Shown here piece by piece: positions 1-10,904 of a stretch of DNA of 64,000 nucleotides. The notes under the pieces were generated by a model. It did no database searches. It saw only the letters and a list, made by a program, of their open reading frames with translations, and was not told the origin of the DNA. The stretch spans positions 6,396,001 to 6,460,000 of the forward strand of contig NC_135726.1 in assembly GCF_964656455.1 (NCBI RefSeq), written 5' to 3'. The DNA is from Halichoerus grypus (taxonomy: Eukaryota; Chordata; Mammalia; Carnivora; Phocidae). A program made the translations under genes and the position numbers. Within the stretch, counting starts at the first letter, position 1. Each line of letters begins with the position of its first letter.

Positions 1-851
1 TGTTTTCACTCCATAACTCAGCATTTCTTAGAAGAGAAGTTAAATGAAAGCAGTGTTCGTTGACAGACATAACGATGACTCTTACACACTGCAGGGCCCT
101 GTGTCATTTGTGCCCATCATAATTTTACTGAACTGGATGTATTTCACAGTGTTCAAAATCGTCCATAATTTGAACAAATATTTGTTGAGCATCTGCCATG
201 TTCTAGGTTCTGGTACAGACCTGCCAGTGGAAAAGGCGGAAGGTCTCAGTTCTCATGGAACTTACTCAGTTCTCTTGGAAGGAGAGCAATAGTAAAAAAA
301 AAAAAAAAAAAAAAAAAGATAATTTTATGTAGCAAAATGTACCATGAAGAAACAAAGCAGTATTTAAGGTAAGGGGAGCTCTTTTAGGGGGATCAGAGAA
401 GCGTCTCTGATTGAGCAAGTGACATTCAAGCAGACCTACATACTGAAGGGAAGAAGTCTGGGGTGAAGTATCAGTGACTGACATCCAGTGTGTTTGGAAA
501 CAGCCTCGGTAGCCGCAACACCAACTGATCGCTGCATGATGGACTGGTTAGCTTTCCTGGCCATCTGATGTACTTAGTACGCTCATCCAGAAGAACTTGT
601 CAGGCTTTGTGCAACCCTATACGTTTGAGAGGTGTAATCATGGTATGTGGGAATGTAATAGAGCAATCAATCCCCAGACTCTAGAGCTTGAAGAAAAGGA
701 AATTGGAGAAATGGCTTCACGGAGTGCCCATTACGTCGGGCATTTTGCTGGGTTTTCATAAGCCTGTGAGCTTATTATCAGCGCCCTGTTTTTCGCTGCA
801 GCAGTAGCCTCCGAGGGATCAGTAACAGTGTTGCATACTTCTTTCTCATAG
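1..851. other. Intron of SDR42E1 upstream of its first coding exon
   Basis: No coding sequence was found. Because an acceptor ends at 851, a non-coding first exon must lie to the left of the window. About 155-480 resembles an old interspersed repeat (an AACAAATATTTGTTGAGCA core) interrupted by a 24-base A run at 294-317. The rest has no recognised content. Confidence 0.6.
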
Positions 852-877
852 GTCCAGTGATCTTTTGACTGTCACAC

Positions 878-945
878 ATGGACTTCGAAAAATCTCCAAA
901 GGAAACTGTCCTCATTACAGGAGGAGGTGGCTATTTTGGTTTCCG
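878..945 (+). CDS. SDR42E1: SDR42E1 coding exon 1 (residues 1-22 and two bases of codon 23)
   Basis: The exon begins at about 852 after a TTTCTCATAG acceptor, so 852-877 is 5' UTR. Coding starts at the ATG at 878 and ends after CG at 945, before a GTCAGT donor. The split codon CG|C gives Arg23. The exon encodes the first beta strand and most of the glycine-rich cofactor loop. Confidence 0.93.
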
Positions 946-2675
946 GTCAGTGCATCGATCACACATGTCCATGGAATTATTTTACTGGTAGTTGCTGGAA
1001 AAAACAGCCTTTAGTTGCTGGAAAAAAAACAGAGCCTTCAACTCTGACATTAATGTAGTGTCAGCTTCTACTTGTTTGAATAGTGTTAAATCAGAAATGA
1101 ACTAGGTTGCCCACTGCTCAGATGCTGAAATTCAGAACTACAGATGTATTCTACTTTAAGAAAAATTCTTTGTAAAGGTATTAAATTAGGGAGATAACTG
1201 ACATCACCAAAAACATTAGAAATAATAGTTATTCTTTTGCAGTTCTGTTATCATTCATAAATATTCCAAAGAATGGGTGGTGGTTTCATAAACGGGGGGG
1301 GGGATGGAATATGTAGATGCCACTGTATTAGAAGATAAATCCTCTCAGTTTAATTCGAGTAGATGTGTGGAGCCTCAGTTTTGAATATTTGCATACTTAC
1401 TTACATAAGTAAGAGTTGCACCAATGAACATGTACATGTAAGGGACTTGGGATGAGCCTAGAAGGCTTGGATCAGCCCTACACTGATTGGTAAATTATTT
1501 TATGCACTCTTCCTTAGGCATAGCTTACTAGTGATTTGATCTAACTTGCTTCTCATCTCAGCCTAGGCTGTGCTCTGAACCAGAAAGGATTCCATGTGAT
1601 TCTGTTCGACATCAGCAGCCCTGCTCATTCTATTCCAGAAGGAATCCAGTTTATCCATGGAGACATTCGCCACCTCTCGGACGTGGAGAGCGCCTTCCAG
1701 GATGTGCATGTCACGTGTGTGTTCCATATTGCCTCTTACGGCATGTCAGGGCGGGAGCAGCTGAATTGGAGCCTGATTGAAGAAGTCAATGTGGGGGGCA
1801 CAGACAACATCCTCCAGGTTTGCAGGAGGAGAGGGGTGCCAAGATTTGTTTACACCAGCACTTTCAATGTCATCTTTGGAGGTCAAGTTATCAGAAATGG
1901 AGATGAATCTCTGCCTTACCTACCTCTTCACCTCCATCCCGATCACTACTCTCGGACCAAATCTATTGCAGAGAAGAAGGTGCTGGAGGCCAATGGTACC
2001 AGCCTGGTAAGAAGTGATGGTGTCTTAAGAAGCTGTGCTCTGCGGCCAGCTGGTATCTATGGGCCTGGAGAACAAAGGCACCTTCCCAGGATAGTGAGGT
2101 ACATTGAGAGGGGTCTGTTCAAGTTTGTGTACGGAGATCCTAAGAACCTGGTTGAATTTGTCCATGTGGACAACTTGGTTCAGGCTCACATTCTGGCCTC
2201 AGAGGCTCTGAAAGCTGACAAGGGCCACATTGCCTCTGGGCAGCCCTACTTCATTTCAGATGGCAGGCCCGTGAACAACTTTGAGTTCTTCCGGCCTTTG
2301 GTTGAGGGCCTAGGCTACACGTTCCCATCTGTCCGCCTGCCGTTGACCCTCATCTACTGCTTTGCTTTCCTAACAGAAATGGTTCACTTCATTTTAGGTC
2401 GACTCTACAACTTCCAGCCCTTCCTCACCCGCACAGAAGTTTACAAAACTGGCGTCACACATTACTTTAGCCTCGAGAAGGCCCAGAAGGAGCTCGGTTA
2501 TGAGCCTCAGCCATTTGACCTCCAGGAAGTAGTAGAATGGTTTAAAGCCCATGGTCATGGCAGAAGTCCTGGGAATCGTGACTCTGAGTGTCTTGTTTGG
2601 GATGGGCTGATGGTCTTACTCTTGGCTATAGCAGTTCTCACGTGGCTGCCTACTTTTGTGGTTCTGTCACTATGA
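878..2675 (+). CDS. SDR42E1: SDR42E1, short-chain dehydrogenase/reductase family 42E member 1 (two coding exons, complete)
   Basis: The coding sequence joins 878-945 and 1562-2675: 1182 bases, 393 codons plus TGA, the same length as human SDR42E1. The start is the ATG at 878, followed by DFEKSPKETVLITGG. The nucleotide-binding loop TGGGGYFG lies at about residues 14-21. The catalytic set of an extended SDR is present: YTST with Ser at about 122, and YSRTK with Tyr152 and Lys156. The last 27 residues (about 367-393) are hydrophobic and should form a C-terminal membrane anchor. Family knowledge: NAD(P)-dependent oxidoreductase related to 3-beta-hydroxysteroid dehydrogenases, probably at the endoplasmic reticulum and linked to sterol or vitamin D metabolism; the substrate is not visible here. 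No frameshift or stop was found. It converges on PLCG2 with about 23 kb between them. The identification is very secure. Confidence 0.97.
946..1561. other. SDR42E1 intron between the two coding exons
   Basis: A 616-base GT-AG intron, AT-rich, with a G9-type run near 1297. No repeat or RNA gene was recognised. Confidence 0.85.
1562..2675 (+). CDS. SDR42E1: SDR42E1 coding exon 2 (rest of the protein)
   Basis: The acceptor CTCATCTCAG ends at 1561. The first base completes Arg23 and the frame continues LGCALNQKGFHVILFD. It stays open to the TGA ending at 2675. An open frame can be read from a GTG at 1596, but that is internal (Val35). The exon carries the SDR catalytic Tyr152/Lys156, the substrate-binding C-terminal half and the membrane anchor. 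Confidence 0.96.
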
Positions 2676-2744
2676 GGGAACTAGAAATAAGGACCTGAAC
2701 ACACTTGCTGAGATGGTTTTCAAGAACTATGGGTTTAAAATGTC

Positions 2745-2806
2745 TATCTAGATCTAAATATATCTATATCTATATAGATATCTAGATAGATAGAAATAGA
2801 TATCTG
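2745..2806. repeat. Palindromic TATC/TAGA simple repeat
   Basis: Alternating TATCTA and TAGATA units. Positions 2766-2781 are a perfect 16-base palindrome, ATATCTATATAGATAT, flanked by further complementary units, so the strand could fold into a long AT-rich hairpin just after the SDR42E1 stop. Confidence 0.8.
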
Positions 2807-3299
2807 GTAGCAAATTTTGGCTCTTCAAATTGCTACTTAAGAATAGATTCTTGGATCAAGTCTTCATTTCTTACCTTCTTGCACTAATGCTGATAGGAGA
2901 AAAAAGCAAAGACAAAGTTGAAATGTAATTTCTTGTATCCTCCTCCTTTAGATGGGTATGGTAGAAATCATATTGGAGCTATGGAGCCAGACTGAGGAAG
3001 ATTGGAAATGTCTTGAATTTCTCTGAGCCAAAAATGTACTTATTTCTCTTCCCTACACTCTGCATCCACTGAAAATAGACTAAAATGTGCACTGATATGG
3101 GAATGGCAGAACACTAACAGGCTGGAAAATGTGTGAAAAACCCCAAATTGGGTCAGATCCCTACAGACCAACCCTCTGAGGAGATGGTAGCTGTTGAGAG
3201 GCATTAGCTCTTCATTCCTGTAGGATTTAGGAATTAGTTCTTGCCCTTTATGATATAAGGCATGACCCATGTGTGACTGCGTGGTAATGTTTGAGTTTT

Positions 3300-3400
3300 A
3301 AACAAACAGAACTTTGTCTTACCTCATAGGATTCTTTTGAGGATTAAATTAGACAAGACATATGAAGGGCCACTCAACACACACACAAGCCATTGTTTTT
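3300..3400 (+). repeat. MIR SINE fragment
   Basis: Contains the MIR 3' pattern: CTCATAGGATTCTTTTGAGG, then ATTAAATTAGACAAG and a degenerate end. Diverged and short. Confidence 0.55.
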
Positions 3401-4039
3401 ATTAATATCGTTGCTATATATTCCTTATGAGGGTTTTCTTCCTCAGGGGAATTCTGTTCAGAGGGTGCTATTGTCACTAACCTTTCTGGAACATCTTTGT
3501 GATAAGCCCTCAGTCTGTAACAAGCATGTTTGAATATACTCAGTGTTTGTAAAGTTTTGGTCTCTGAGCTTAGATTGAAGTTTAGGAAAGAGCTACAAAT
3601 CTGATTAAGGAAGATGATCAAGCTAATGATGCCATTTGTAATTTAAAAATGAAACATAATTCTCAACTAGTAGACTGGTTTTCTTCTGGGAAGAAGTTGG
3701 GTTCTCAGAAGGCAACTTCCAGTGAAGAATGTTTTGAACAATGGTGGTATTGTCCAGCCACCCTTGAGGACTGCCGTGGAAGGCATTCAAGGTGTCCTGT
3801 TGCACAGGAACCAAAGTGAAAAGAAGACAGAGAATCTTTACCCGTTCCATGATTCCAGCTTCAGAAAAGACAGTATTCAAGCACAAGGCAGAGAGATTGC
3901 TGCAGAAGGTTACGTTAGAATTGTGTTGAAATTATTGGCAGAAAGAGGAAGCTAGATGAATACTCCCTGGTAAATGCTACCTGGGTATTTTGGAAAAAAA
4001 TGCTCAACCTGATACCAGAAGACCTGCAACCATGAAGAT

Positions 4040-4195
4040 ACTGTGTGGCTTTAATCCAGTAACTGAAGCCTCTTACTTTCCTCACTTGGGAAATAGGAAT
4101 GACTTGTATTTGCCTTTTCTACAAACCCACCACCCACCTCACAGGGTTTGTTGTGAGCAGAAAATAAGATGTCATGAAAGTACTTTTAATATATA
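4040..4195 (+). repeat. MIR SINE fragment
   Basis: Shows the MIR order on the plus strand: CAGTAACTGAAGCCTCTTAC, CCTCACTTGGGAAATAGGAA, then CTCACAGGGTTTGTTGTGAG and a short run of sequence before the younger CAN-SINE. Confidence 0.7.
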
Positions 4196-4267
4196 AATTA
4201 CCACATAAATACGAGGTAGTGGTAGTGTTCATTTTTGGTAAAATGTTTTTAGAGTCTTTTCTATCTT

Positions 4268-4438
4268 GTTTTTTTTGTTGTTGTTGGGTGGTGGGGGGGC
4301 AGAGGGCGAGAGGTAATCCCAAGCAGGCTCCATGCCCAGCACGGAGCCTGATGTGGGGCTCGATCTCACGACTCTGAGATCATGACTTGAGCTGAAATCG
4401 AGAGTTGGATGCTTAACTACTGAGCCGCCCAGGCGCCC
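4268..4438 (-). mobile_element. CAN-SINE (SINEC), minus orientation
   Basis: Reversed CAN-SINE: T/TTG-rich tail at the left, the GAGATCATGACTTGAGCTG box, and the tRNA-derived head ending CTGAGCCGCCCAGGCGCCCC. A 7-base repeat CTATCTT at 4261-4267 and 4439-4445 is a probable target-site duplication. Confidence 0.93.
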
Positions 4439-4445
4439 CTATCTT

Positions 4446-5000
4446 AAGCTTTTGCTTTAGTCTGGAGTTACCTTGTATGAGCACCTATGGCATACCCAAC
4501 AGCACAGGTGCTATAGGGCGGGTTCCTCTGCCCTCTGCCGTCTTACAGCCCACTAATGGCATGGCGTGTCCACACGAGGTCACTGATGGAGCGGGTACGT
4601 TCAGTAAAACATTTATCCACTGCTACTGAGAGGCGTCGCAGACTTTCAAAACATGTTTTTATTGAAGTCCTTCAAAAGAATGATAGATACTTCTTAGTTT
4701 TCTTACACCAAGTATACTGAGTATAGTGGGGTTTTGATTGGTTTTGTTGTTTTCCACAATCAAGAGATCCACGTGAAATTCAGGACGGATATATGGGGTC
4801 TTGTCATCCAGGTGTGAGGCATTTGGCTATGCCGTAACATTTGACGCTGTTGTCCACTCTTTCCTTGAAACAGTTCATTCACTGTTCATGAACTCATTCT
4901 TGGTCTTTCTCCTTCTATTAATTACCTATTGTATTACCTCAAGATCTACTACAAGTTACCCTAAGACATATCATCTTAACAAATCACTCCTAGACATATG
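4446..5000. other. Intergenic, no recognised content
   Basis: No gene or clear repeat was recognised. The short open frames here have no protein signature. Confidence 0.5.
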
Positions 5001-5455
5001 ATCCTAGAACAACAAACATTACGTCCCGGTTTTTATGGGTCAGGCATTTGGGTGCAGCTGAACTGGGTTGGTCTTGCATAGGGTCCCTCACGAGGGTCAT
5101 CTCATGATATCTGGTACTGCGGTCATCTGGAAGCCTGACTGAAGCCGGAGGATCCACCTCCAGGATGGCTGATCCACATGACTGTTGGCAGGAGGCTCAG
5201 TTCCTCACCATGTAGGCATCTCCATTGGACTGCTTGAATGTTTTCATGACATGGTAGCTGGTTTCCCCCAGAGTGGGTGATCCAAGAGAGCATGGTGGAA
5301 GGTACAATGTCTTTCATGACTTATCCTCAAAGGTCACACACTGTCACCCCATAATATACTGTTTACACAGGTCAGTCCTATTCAGTGTGGGAAGGAAGTA
5401 CCCAAAGGTTTGAATACTAGAAGGTGGGGAATGTTGGGGGCCATCTTGGAGGCTG
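5000..5455 (+). repeat. Ancient interspersed repeat, copy A
   Basis: Contains a repeat pattern common in mammalian genomes: TTTTTATGGGTCAGGCATTTG, CACATGACTGTTGGCAGGAG, and GGGGGCCATCTTGGAGGCTG. I cannot name the family with certainty. Its 3' part (about 5325-5455) is repeated at 5850-5995. Confidence 0.6.
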
Positions 5456-5849
5456 GGCTCTTGGTTCCATCCTCTGAGTCTCCTTTTCCATTAAAGGTAG
5501 CCCATATTTACAACTACATCGTTTTCTCAGCCTGCTACCACCCAGTAGAATTTGGGAGGTCTAAAGACCTCTTTACACTTTGTAGTGTATCTCTTTTCAG
5601 CCCAAGCTGGTGGTGCTACTGCAAATATAATTTTTCTGAACACTGTGTGTCTCCTGGGAGTCTTATTCCAGTTCACCCCATTATGCAAAAGCCACACCCA
5701 CAAATCTGAGGTAAGTCCTTCTCTACCTTGGGCTTCTGCTCAGGCTGCTGAGGGACAATACCCTTAAGATTCCTAAAAGCTTTATTATTTGAACAACACT
5801 TTTAAGAACCACCTTAGGTCTCTTAAATCTTAAAAGGTTTTATAGCTAC

Positions 5850-5995
5850 AGCCTCAGTCATGCACTGTCATTTGCACAATACCATATTGGCTACACAGGT
5901 TAGCCCTGTTCCATGTGGGAGGAGACTACCCAGGACGTAAAGACTAGGTGGTGGGGAATCACTGGTGGCCATGTTGGAGCCCACTACCACACTCC
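5850..5995 (+). repeat. Partial second copy (B) of the ancient repeat at 5000-5455
   Basis: Matches the tail of copy A in the same order: TCATGCACTGTCA, CTACACAGGTTAGCCCTGTT, GTGGGAGGAGACTACCCA, GGTGGGGAATCACTGGTGGCC. Same strand, about 400 bases away. It is either a partial tandem duplication or two insertions of related elements. Confidence 0.6.
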
Positions 5996-5999
5996 TATG

Positions 6000-6440
6000 T
6001 CTCGTCAGTTCCTTGTCCTCTCCTCCACTCCAGTCCTAAGTGGTAGATTTCTTCAGTGCTCATTACTAGACCCTCTTCTAATACCATAATTTCTCCAAGC
6101 TCCTGATCTCGTCCAAACCCCTGGCTTTCATTTCCATCTCTATCCCAAATACATACTACTAAATAGAGTTCCAGCTCAGACCATTCTGAGCTCCAGACCC
6201 ATCTATCCAAGTCCCTTGCATCTCCACCTGGGTATGTCACATGCACCTCTCCATCAACATATCACACAACCCCTCCAAATTATAGGGTTTCTTTCTTTAG
6301 TAAGCATCACCAGTACCCGCTGAATTTCTTATGCCGGAAATCTGGGATAATCTTCGATCCCTGCCTGCCCTTGACACACCTAACCCCCCTTGAAGCCCAC
6401 TAACTTTAACATCTGTTCATGCCTCAATGTTGTCCAGTGA
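6000..6440. other. Intergenic, pyrimidine-rich, no gene
   Basis: C/T-rich sequence with no credible coding frame, possibly an extension of the L2-like block that follows. Confidence 0.45.
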
Positions 6441-6995
6441 ACAGGTGTTACCTCTCTCCCCTAGGCTCCAATAATACCCTCTTTTCTCTTCCACCTACAT
6501 ACCCTCCTGCCTTCCTTCAATCCGTTCTCCATGGGCCAAGCAAAGTGATCCTATATGTAAATGTATGTCACTTCCCTGCTCAAAACTCTCCTCAGATACA
6601 GGCTTAAAATCCTTAATGTGAGTCCGAGGGAGGCCTTGCTTGATCTGGCCTCTGCTAACTGCTTCAAGATCACCTCCCCCACACTCCCTTCTCTGCCCAA
6701 ACTACACCAGGTGCTTGCAGGTTCCGGCTTCCCAGCTTCTCACATCCCTCCTCACTTGATGCCTAATGTTTTTTTCACGCCTCAGCTTCCGCTCCCTTCT
6801 TCTAGATGCCTTCCATGATCCCAACAGTGTAGGTGTGGTCCTCCTGCTACAAACTCTCATACCACCTGCTTCTCTTTTACAGCTTTTATCACAACTGGAA
6901 TAGTTGGTGCAATTATTTGTCTAATGCTTGTAAGCTCCTCTATCCCTAACACCTTGCACAGAACAGGAGTTCGGTAGGTATTTGTTAAGGAACAT
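6440..6995 (+). repeat. L2-like LINE fragment
   Basis: Follows the L2 3'-end pattern: CTCCTCAGATACAGGCTTAA, GGCCTTGCTTGATCTGGCC, TTTATCACAACTGGAATAG, ACCTTGCACAGAACAGGAGT and GTAGGTATTTGTTAAGGAAC. Diverged. Confidence 0.65.
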
Positions 6996-7285
6996 TATTT
7001 TTCCTTCTGAGGGTGAACACTCCTTTCTGGTGCATACATTAGCGTTTGTAAACTGTTGACTGGGAAAAATGGCCAACCTACTATTCTAGCATCGTGTGTT
7101 GACGAAATCAAGACTAGATGGGGTCCAGTAAATAAGCAAGGTCATGTTCCATGTGATGTGGAGGAGCTCCGATATGCTGGAAGAAGTTCAGGGAAGGGTG
7201 AGGGATGTGGGCAAAGTGGGAAGTTATTTGAGTTCTCCACGTCGCAGCTGAAAACGGACCACTTGAAAGAAGTCAAGTCTATTTT

Positions 7286-7460
7286 TTTTTTTTTTTTTTT
7301 TGACAGAGACACACAGAGGGAACACAAGTAGGGGGAATGGGAGAGGGAGAAGCAGGCTTCCTGCGGAGCAGGGAGCCCCATGCGGGGCTCGATCCCAGGA
7401 CCCTGGGATCATGACCTGAGCCAAAGGCAGACGCTCAATGACTGAGCCACCTAGGCGCCC
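7286..7460 (-). mobile_element. CAN-SINE (SINEC), minus orientation
   Basis: Full reversed element: T tract, GAGAAGCAGGCTTCCTGCGG, GATCCCAGGACCCTGGGATC, head CTGAGCCACCTAGGCGCCCC. Perfect 12-base target-site duplication CAAGTCTATTTT at 7274-7285 and 7461-7472. Confidence 0.97.
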
Positions 7461-7472
7461 CAAGTCTATTTT

Positions 7473-8000
7473 CTGAAAGGTAACGCACTTCCTTTCTCAG
7501 GTCAGGAGATACCACAGTTAAGGAATTCCACTAGTTCTAACATTCCTAGTTGCCCTCCCCTTCCCTCAACCTTGGATTGAATCCCCAAACCTGCCTAATG
7601 ATACGAAACCATGTTTACGCTTGTGCACACAGGGGCGCTTCTAGACACTGGGCATGAATAAGCCAGCACTGCCACCCAGCCAGTGCTTCCAAGGTATAGT
7701 TGGGCGGTCATTGGTAAGTGTGTTGGAGGATCATACCCTGTGACGAAGAGCCTTGCAGTGGAAACCAAAGGTAACGCAAAACTGCCTACGTCTGCAAAAA
7801 AAGGAAGAAGGGCCTTTTCCGTCCGGTGGAAACACTTGATTTCCTTAGTGCTGTTCTAAACACGAGTATCAGAGGGTGCCATGTTACAAACAGCAGTTTT
7901 CCTGGGGGCCAAATGACTAATTCTGGCACCAAATGACCTAGGCTAGAGTATTTCTCAAGGCTACAGAGTAGGCCTTGGGGCGGGGAGGGGGTGGGGGGGG
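7473..8000. other. Intergenic, no recognised content
   Basis: No gene or clear repeat was recognised in this stretch between two SINEs. A G-rich run ends it (about 7978-8000). Confidence 0.5.
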
Positions 8001-8008
8001 AAGGTTTT

Positions 8009-8172
8009 TTTTTTTTTTTTAAAAGATTTTATTTATTTGACAGAGAGAGAGAGAGAGCACGAGCAGGGGGAGGGGTAGTGGCAGAGGGAGAAGCAGGCTC
8101 CCCGATGAGCAGGGAGCCCAATGCTCTGCTCCATCCCAGGACCCTGGGATCATGACCTGAGAAAGGCACCCC
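8009..8172 (-). mobile_element. CAN-SINE (SINEC), minus orientation, head region deleted
   Basis: Reversed SINE with the AAAGATTTTATTTATTTGAC tail and the GGATCATGACCTGAG box. The sequence then jumps to AAAGGCACCCC, so most of the tRNA-like head is missing while the terminal bases remain. The duplication AAGGTTTT at 8001-8008 and 8173-8180 still flanks it, so the loss is internal. Confidence 0.92.
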
Positions 8173-8239
8173 AAGGTTTTATTTTTCTCAATCACCTAAA
8201 ATGTTGATTATAAGAAAGCCAGTATTGTTTTGCTGTAGA

Positions 8240-9350
8240 TTGTTTTATTGGCAATTGTTGGTGTACCTCCTATCTCGCATTCTTTTCCAAATTCCCTCGC
8301 CTTCCAGACAACGTAGAACTAGCTCTCACCCCGTTGGGCACCCTGGGGTTAATGGTCCCCATGTTAGCTGATCTTGGCATCCAACACCAGCAGTTCGTGT
8401 CTTATTAAAATTGTCCCTGTCTGCCAGCACCCCTTGCTTTGGAGAATGACACCCCTCTCCCCTCTTTGGTGAGAGATACCCAGATACCCATTCCCAGCCC
8501 ATTCCATGGTGCTGACCTCCTTGTGCAAGACCTGGCCAATCAGAAGGCGGCCATCCTCCCGAGCACAGTCATTGGTCAAGGGGGGGCCAATCAGCATCGT
8601 CCCTTCCACTTTTCTCCTGGAGCTGTTTGGAGAAACAGCTGGGGTGGCTTCATCCCGAGGTTAGGATTCAGGGCTGCCGGGGCCTCTTCTACCCCGGAAG
8701 AGAGACTAAGCTCTGAAAACGTTGTTTGGGCTCCTGGCTCCGGCTGGGAGTTAAGGTCCCCAGAGCCCAGAAAGGGCGACAGAGAAGGTCTTTGAAGACC
8801 TCACCGAGTCCGCCGCCTAGCTGTACCCAAGGCTGACTTCATCCTGGATCATCTTGTCCTGTGAGTCTCACTGCATTTTCTTCCTGCTTCAAGTTTTTGT
8901 TTGTTTCAAGTTGGGTTTTTCTCCATGCATTGCAAAAGGTCTTAGTTAATAGTCTCCACAGCCCACTCCTGGGCACAGTTGAACGCACTCTGTGGTGCCT
9001 GAGGGCACTCATTCTCCACTCACCTGTGTGCCTTCTGCCCTAGGGGGTGGGGAGCCCGAGGGGAGTGCGCTTTTATCCCGCGGGGAACCAAACATTCGCT
9101 GGCGTTCTTCTTGCTGAGTTGGGCTAATGTCCGTTTATAGAATCCTGCGTGTCTGGGCTGATAGGCTTTCAGCAACCTAGTTCAAACTCTCTCTTTATTA
9201 AGAAAATTGTTTGACAAAGTGATTTGTACCCCCAGAATTTTGGTGTCCTTATGAGGGCAGGGGCCATGGCTGTTTTGTCAACTTCTTTATCCAGAGAACA
9301 CCATACAGCCCTTCACCTGCCCAATAAATGCTTCTTGATTGGCTGAATGC
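8240..9350. other. Moderately GC-rich intergenic block with a CCAAT cluster
   Basis: No supportable gene. CCAAT boxes occur at 8536-8540, 8571-8575 (reverse) and 8587-8591, followed by a GC-richer stretch to about 8830, a donor-like CCTGTGAGTC near 8860 and an AATAAA near 9326. This could be an old LTR or other repeat, or an unannotated non-coding exon. I cannot tell which. Confidence 0.3.
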
Positions 9351-9469
9351 ATTTATCAGCCAGGTGACCTCACGTGGCTCTGCTGTTCCCCTTACCCACT
9401 CCTTTAAACCTGTGGCAGTATTTAGTACAGGATTGTTAACTGCAGCCCCCCTGGGGTATGTTAGCGCGC

Positions 9470-9780
9470 TAGATTTATTTCAGGTGCTCTCATCACAAAA
9501 GTAACTATGGGAGGAGATAATTAGCTTGACTCTAGTAATGACTTCATTTTCTGTATATATATATAAGATCCTTATGTTGTACACCTTCAATATATACCAT
9601 TTTTATTTTAAAAAAGAAAGTAAAAGAGGAGCGATGTGATGCAGAATAGCAGAGAGAGAAGCTTTAGGGGTTAGTTGTTTCGCCAAAGCAACCAGTAAAC
9701 CAGGGGAAAAAATGATCAGAAACCAACAATTTCAGAACTCTGTGTTATGTATACTTTACTACAATAAAAATTCTATGCAG
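9470..9780 (+). repeat. Old L1 3'-end fragments
   Basis: Two stretches resemble L1 3' ends: AATTAGCTTGACTCTAGTAA with TATGTTGTACACCTTCAATA (about 9515-9610), and TGTTATGTATACTTTACTAC followed by AATAAAAATT (about 9740-9775). Confidence 0.6.
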
Positions 9781-9870
9781 ATTCCAGACTCTTCCCCTGG
9801 CAGTTACTGATTCAGAAGGTCTGAGTGGGCTGGGACTGTGTACTCCAGGTGTTTCTTGTCTCCCAACAAG
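9777..9870 (+). repeat. Possible MER5-like hAT-Charlie fragment
   Basis: Contains TGCAGATTCCAG, then ACTGATTCAGAAGGTCTGAG and TGGGCTGGGA, resembling the centre of MER5-type elements. Short and diverged. Confidence 0.4.
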
Positions 9871-10900
9871 GAGGTGAGAAATGCTGACTGATACCCTTTG
9901 CAGGATGCTAAGTGAGAGGCTCCTGAATGCTCCTTGGTCTTCCCTCCTAGTGCGTTGTGACACCACGTGCTCAGCACCCCTTTGCTGAATGAATAAAGAG
10001 GGGGATGGGACTCACAAAAGGACTTTAGACTCAGGTGACCTCCCGCCTCCCCCTTTGTGCATGTGCAGTCCTTGGTTCCCTGACAAGCCTGGCCACATCT
10101 CTGTGCAGACTCCAGTCCACCTGGAACCGGCTGCTTTTGGCCAAAGGACTCGTTCTGCAGTCCATGTGGTTGGGCCTGGTTACCTGATCTCTTAGCACAG
10201 ACTCGCCATTTGCTATTGAAAATCTAACCAGGAATGGAGTCAACCAGTCCATGGTATTTCTAAGCTGTGCAAAGTCATAAGATGTTACCCCTCTGTATTT
10301 TAGAACTCATGCGCACCCAGAAATATATCTTTGTTACTGGAATCAAGTAATTACGGCTGGGGCAAAACCTAGCTCACTACAAAGAAATTACACATAGTAA
10401 GGTGACCTGGGCAAGTGTCTTTCAGCCAACAAGGGGTTTAATTGCAGTGTTTTGCAATGCTTATTTTTAACAGAGCTGGTTGAAGCATGCAAGTAATTAA
10501 AAAAATTCTGCATTGCTAATATGTAGGATTTTAATCCTGGTGAATATTCTAGATGTCTTTTTTCCTCCAGTCTTCCAGTGGAGCCTTATTACAGATCTAA
10601 GAGTGAAATAATTTCTTGCCAATACATATTTTTAAATTGTGTTATGAGAATGAGTCGTCGCATACCCTTAACCATCCCCTACGTGTTAGTAGTGTCTTGA
10701 GTAACTAATAGAGGTTTGAAGCGCTGCCCAGCTTTGAGGAGGAATTATTTGCTGTGTCGCTGGGGCAATTAAAACACCCCCACTGAATTGTGGTCAAGTA
10801 ACTTCCGTAGGGATTTTGCTCCTTGGTGTGTTCAACACTGGGATAATGATGAATATTACCTGCCACTCTCGTTGACTAAGTTACTCAAAAACAATCATTC
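9870..10900. other. Intergenic, no gene recognised
   Basis: AT-rich sequence with several stop-rich frames. No gene, RNA or clear repeat was identified. Confidence 0.45.
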
Positions 10901-10904
10901 TTAA

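Larger units (their letters stand above)
2676..4260 (+). other. SDR42E1: SDR42E1 3' UTR and downstream flank
   Basis: This is non-coding sequence after the SDR42E1 stop. I did not find a canonical AATAAA in the first 1.5 kb, so the 3' end of the transcript is not fixed. It contains a TATC/TAGA palindromic simple repeat (2745-2806) and two MIR-like fragments. Confidence 0.5.

Noticed and set aside
1596..2675. SDR42E1 starting at 1596 (359 residues)
   Set aside because: That GTG is Val35 inside the protein. The ATG at 878, with a GT-AG intron, restores the nucleotide-binding loop and the family's 393-residue length.
8439..8795. 118-codon open frame near the CCAAT cluster
   Set aside because: No domain, no splice context and poor start context. 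Probably chance in GC-rich DNA.
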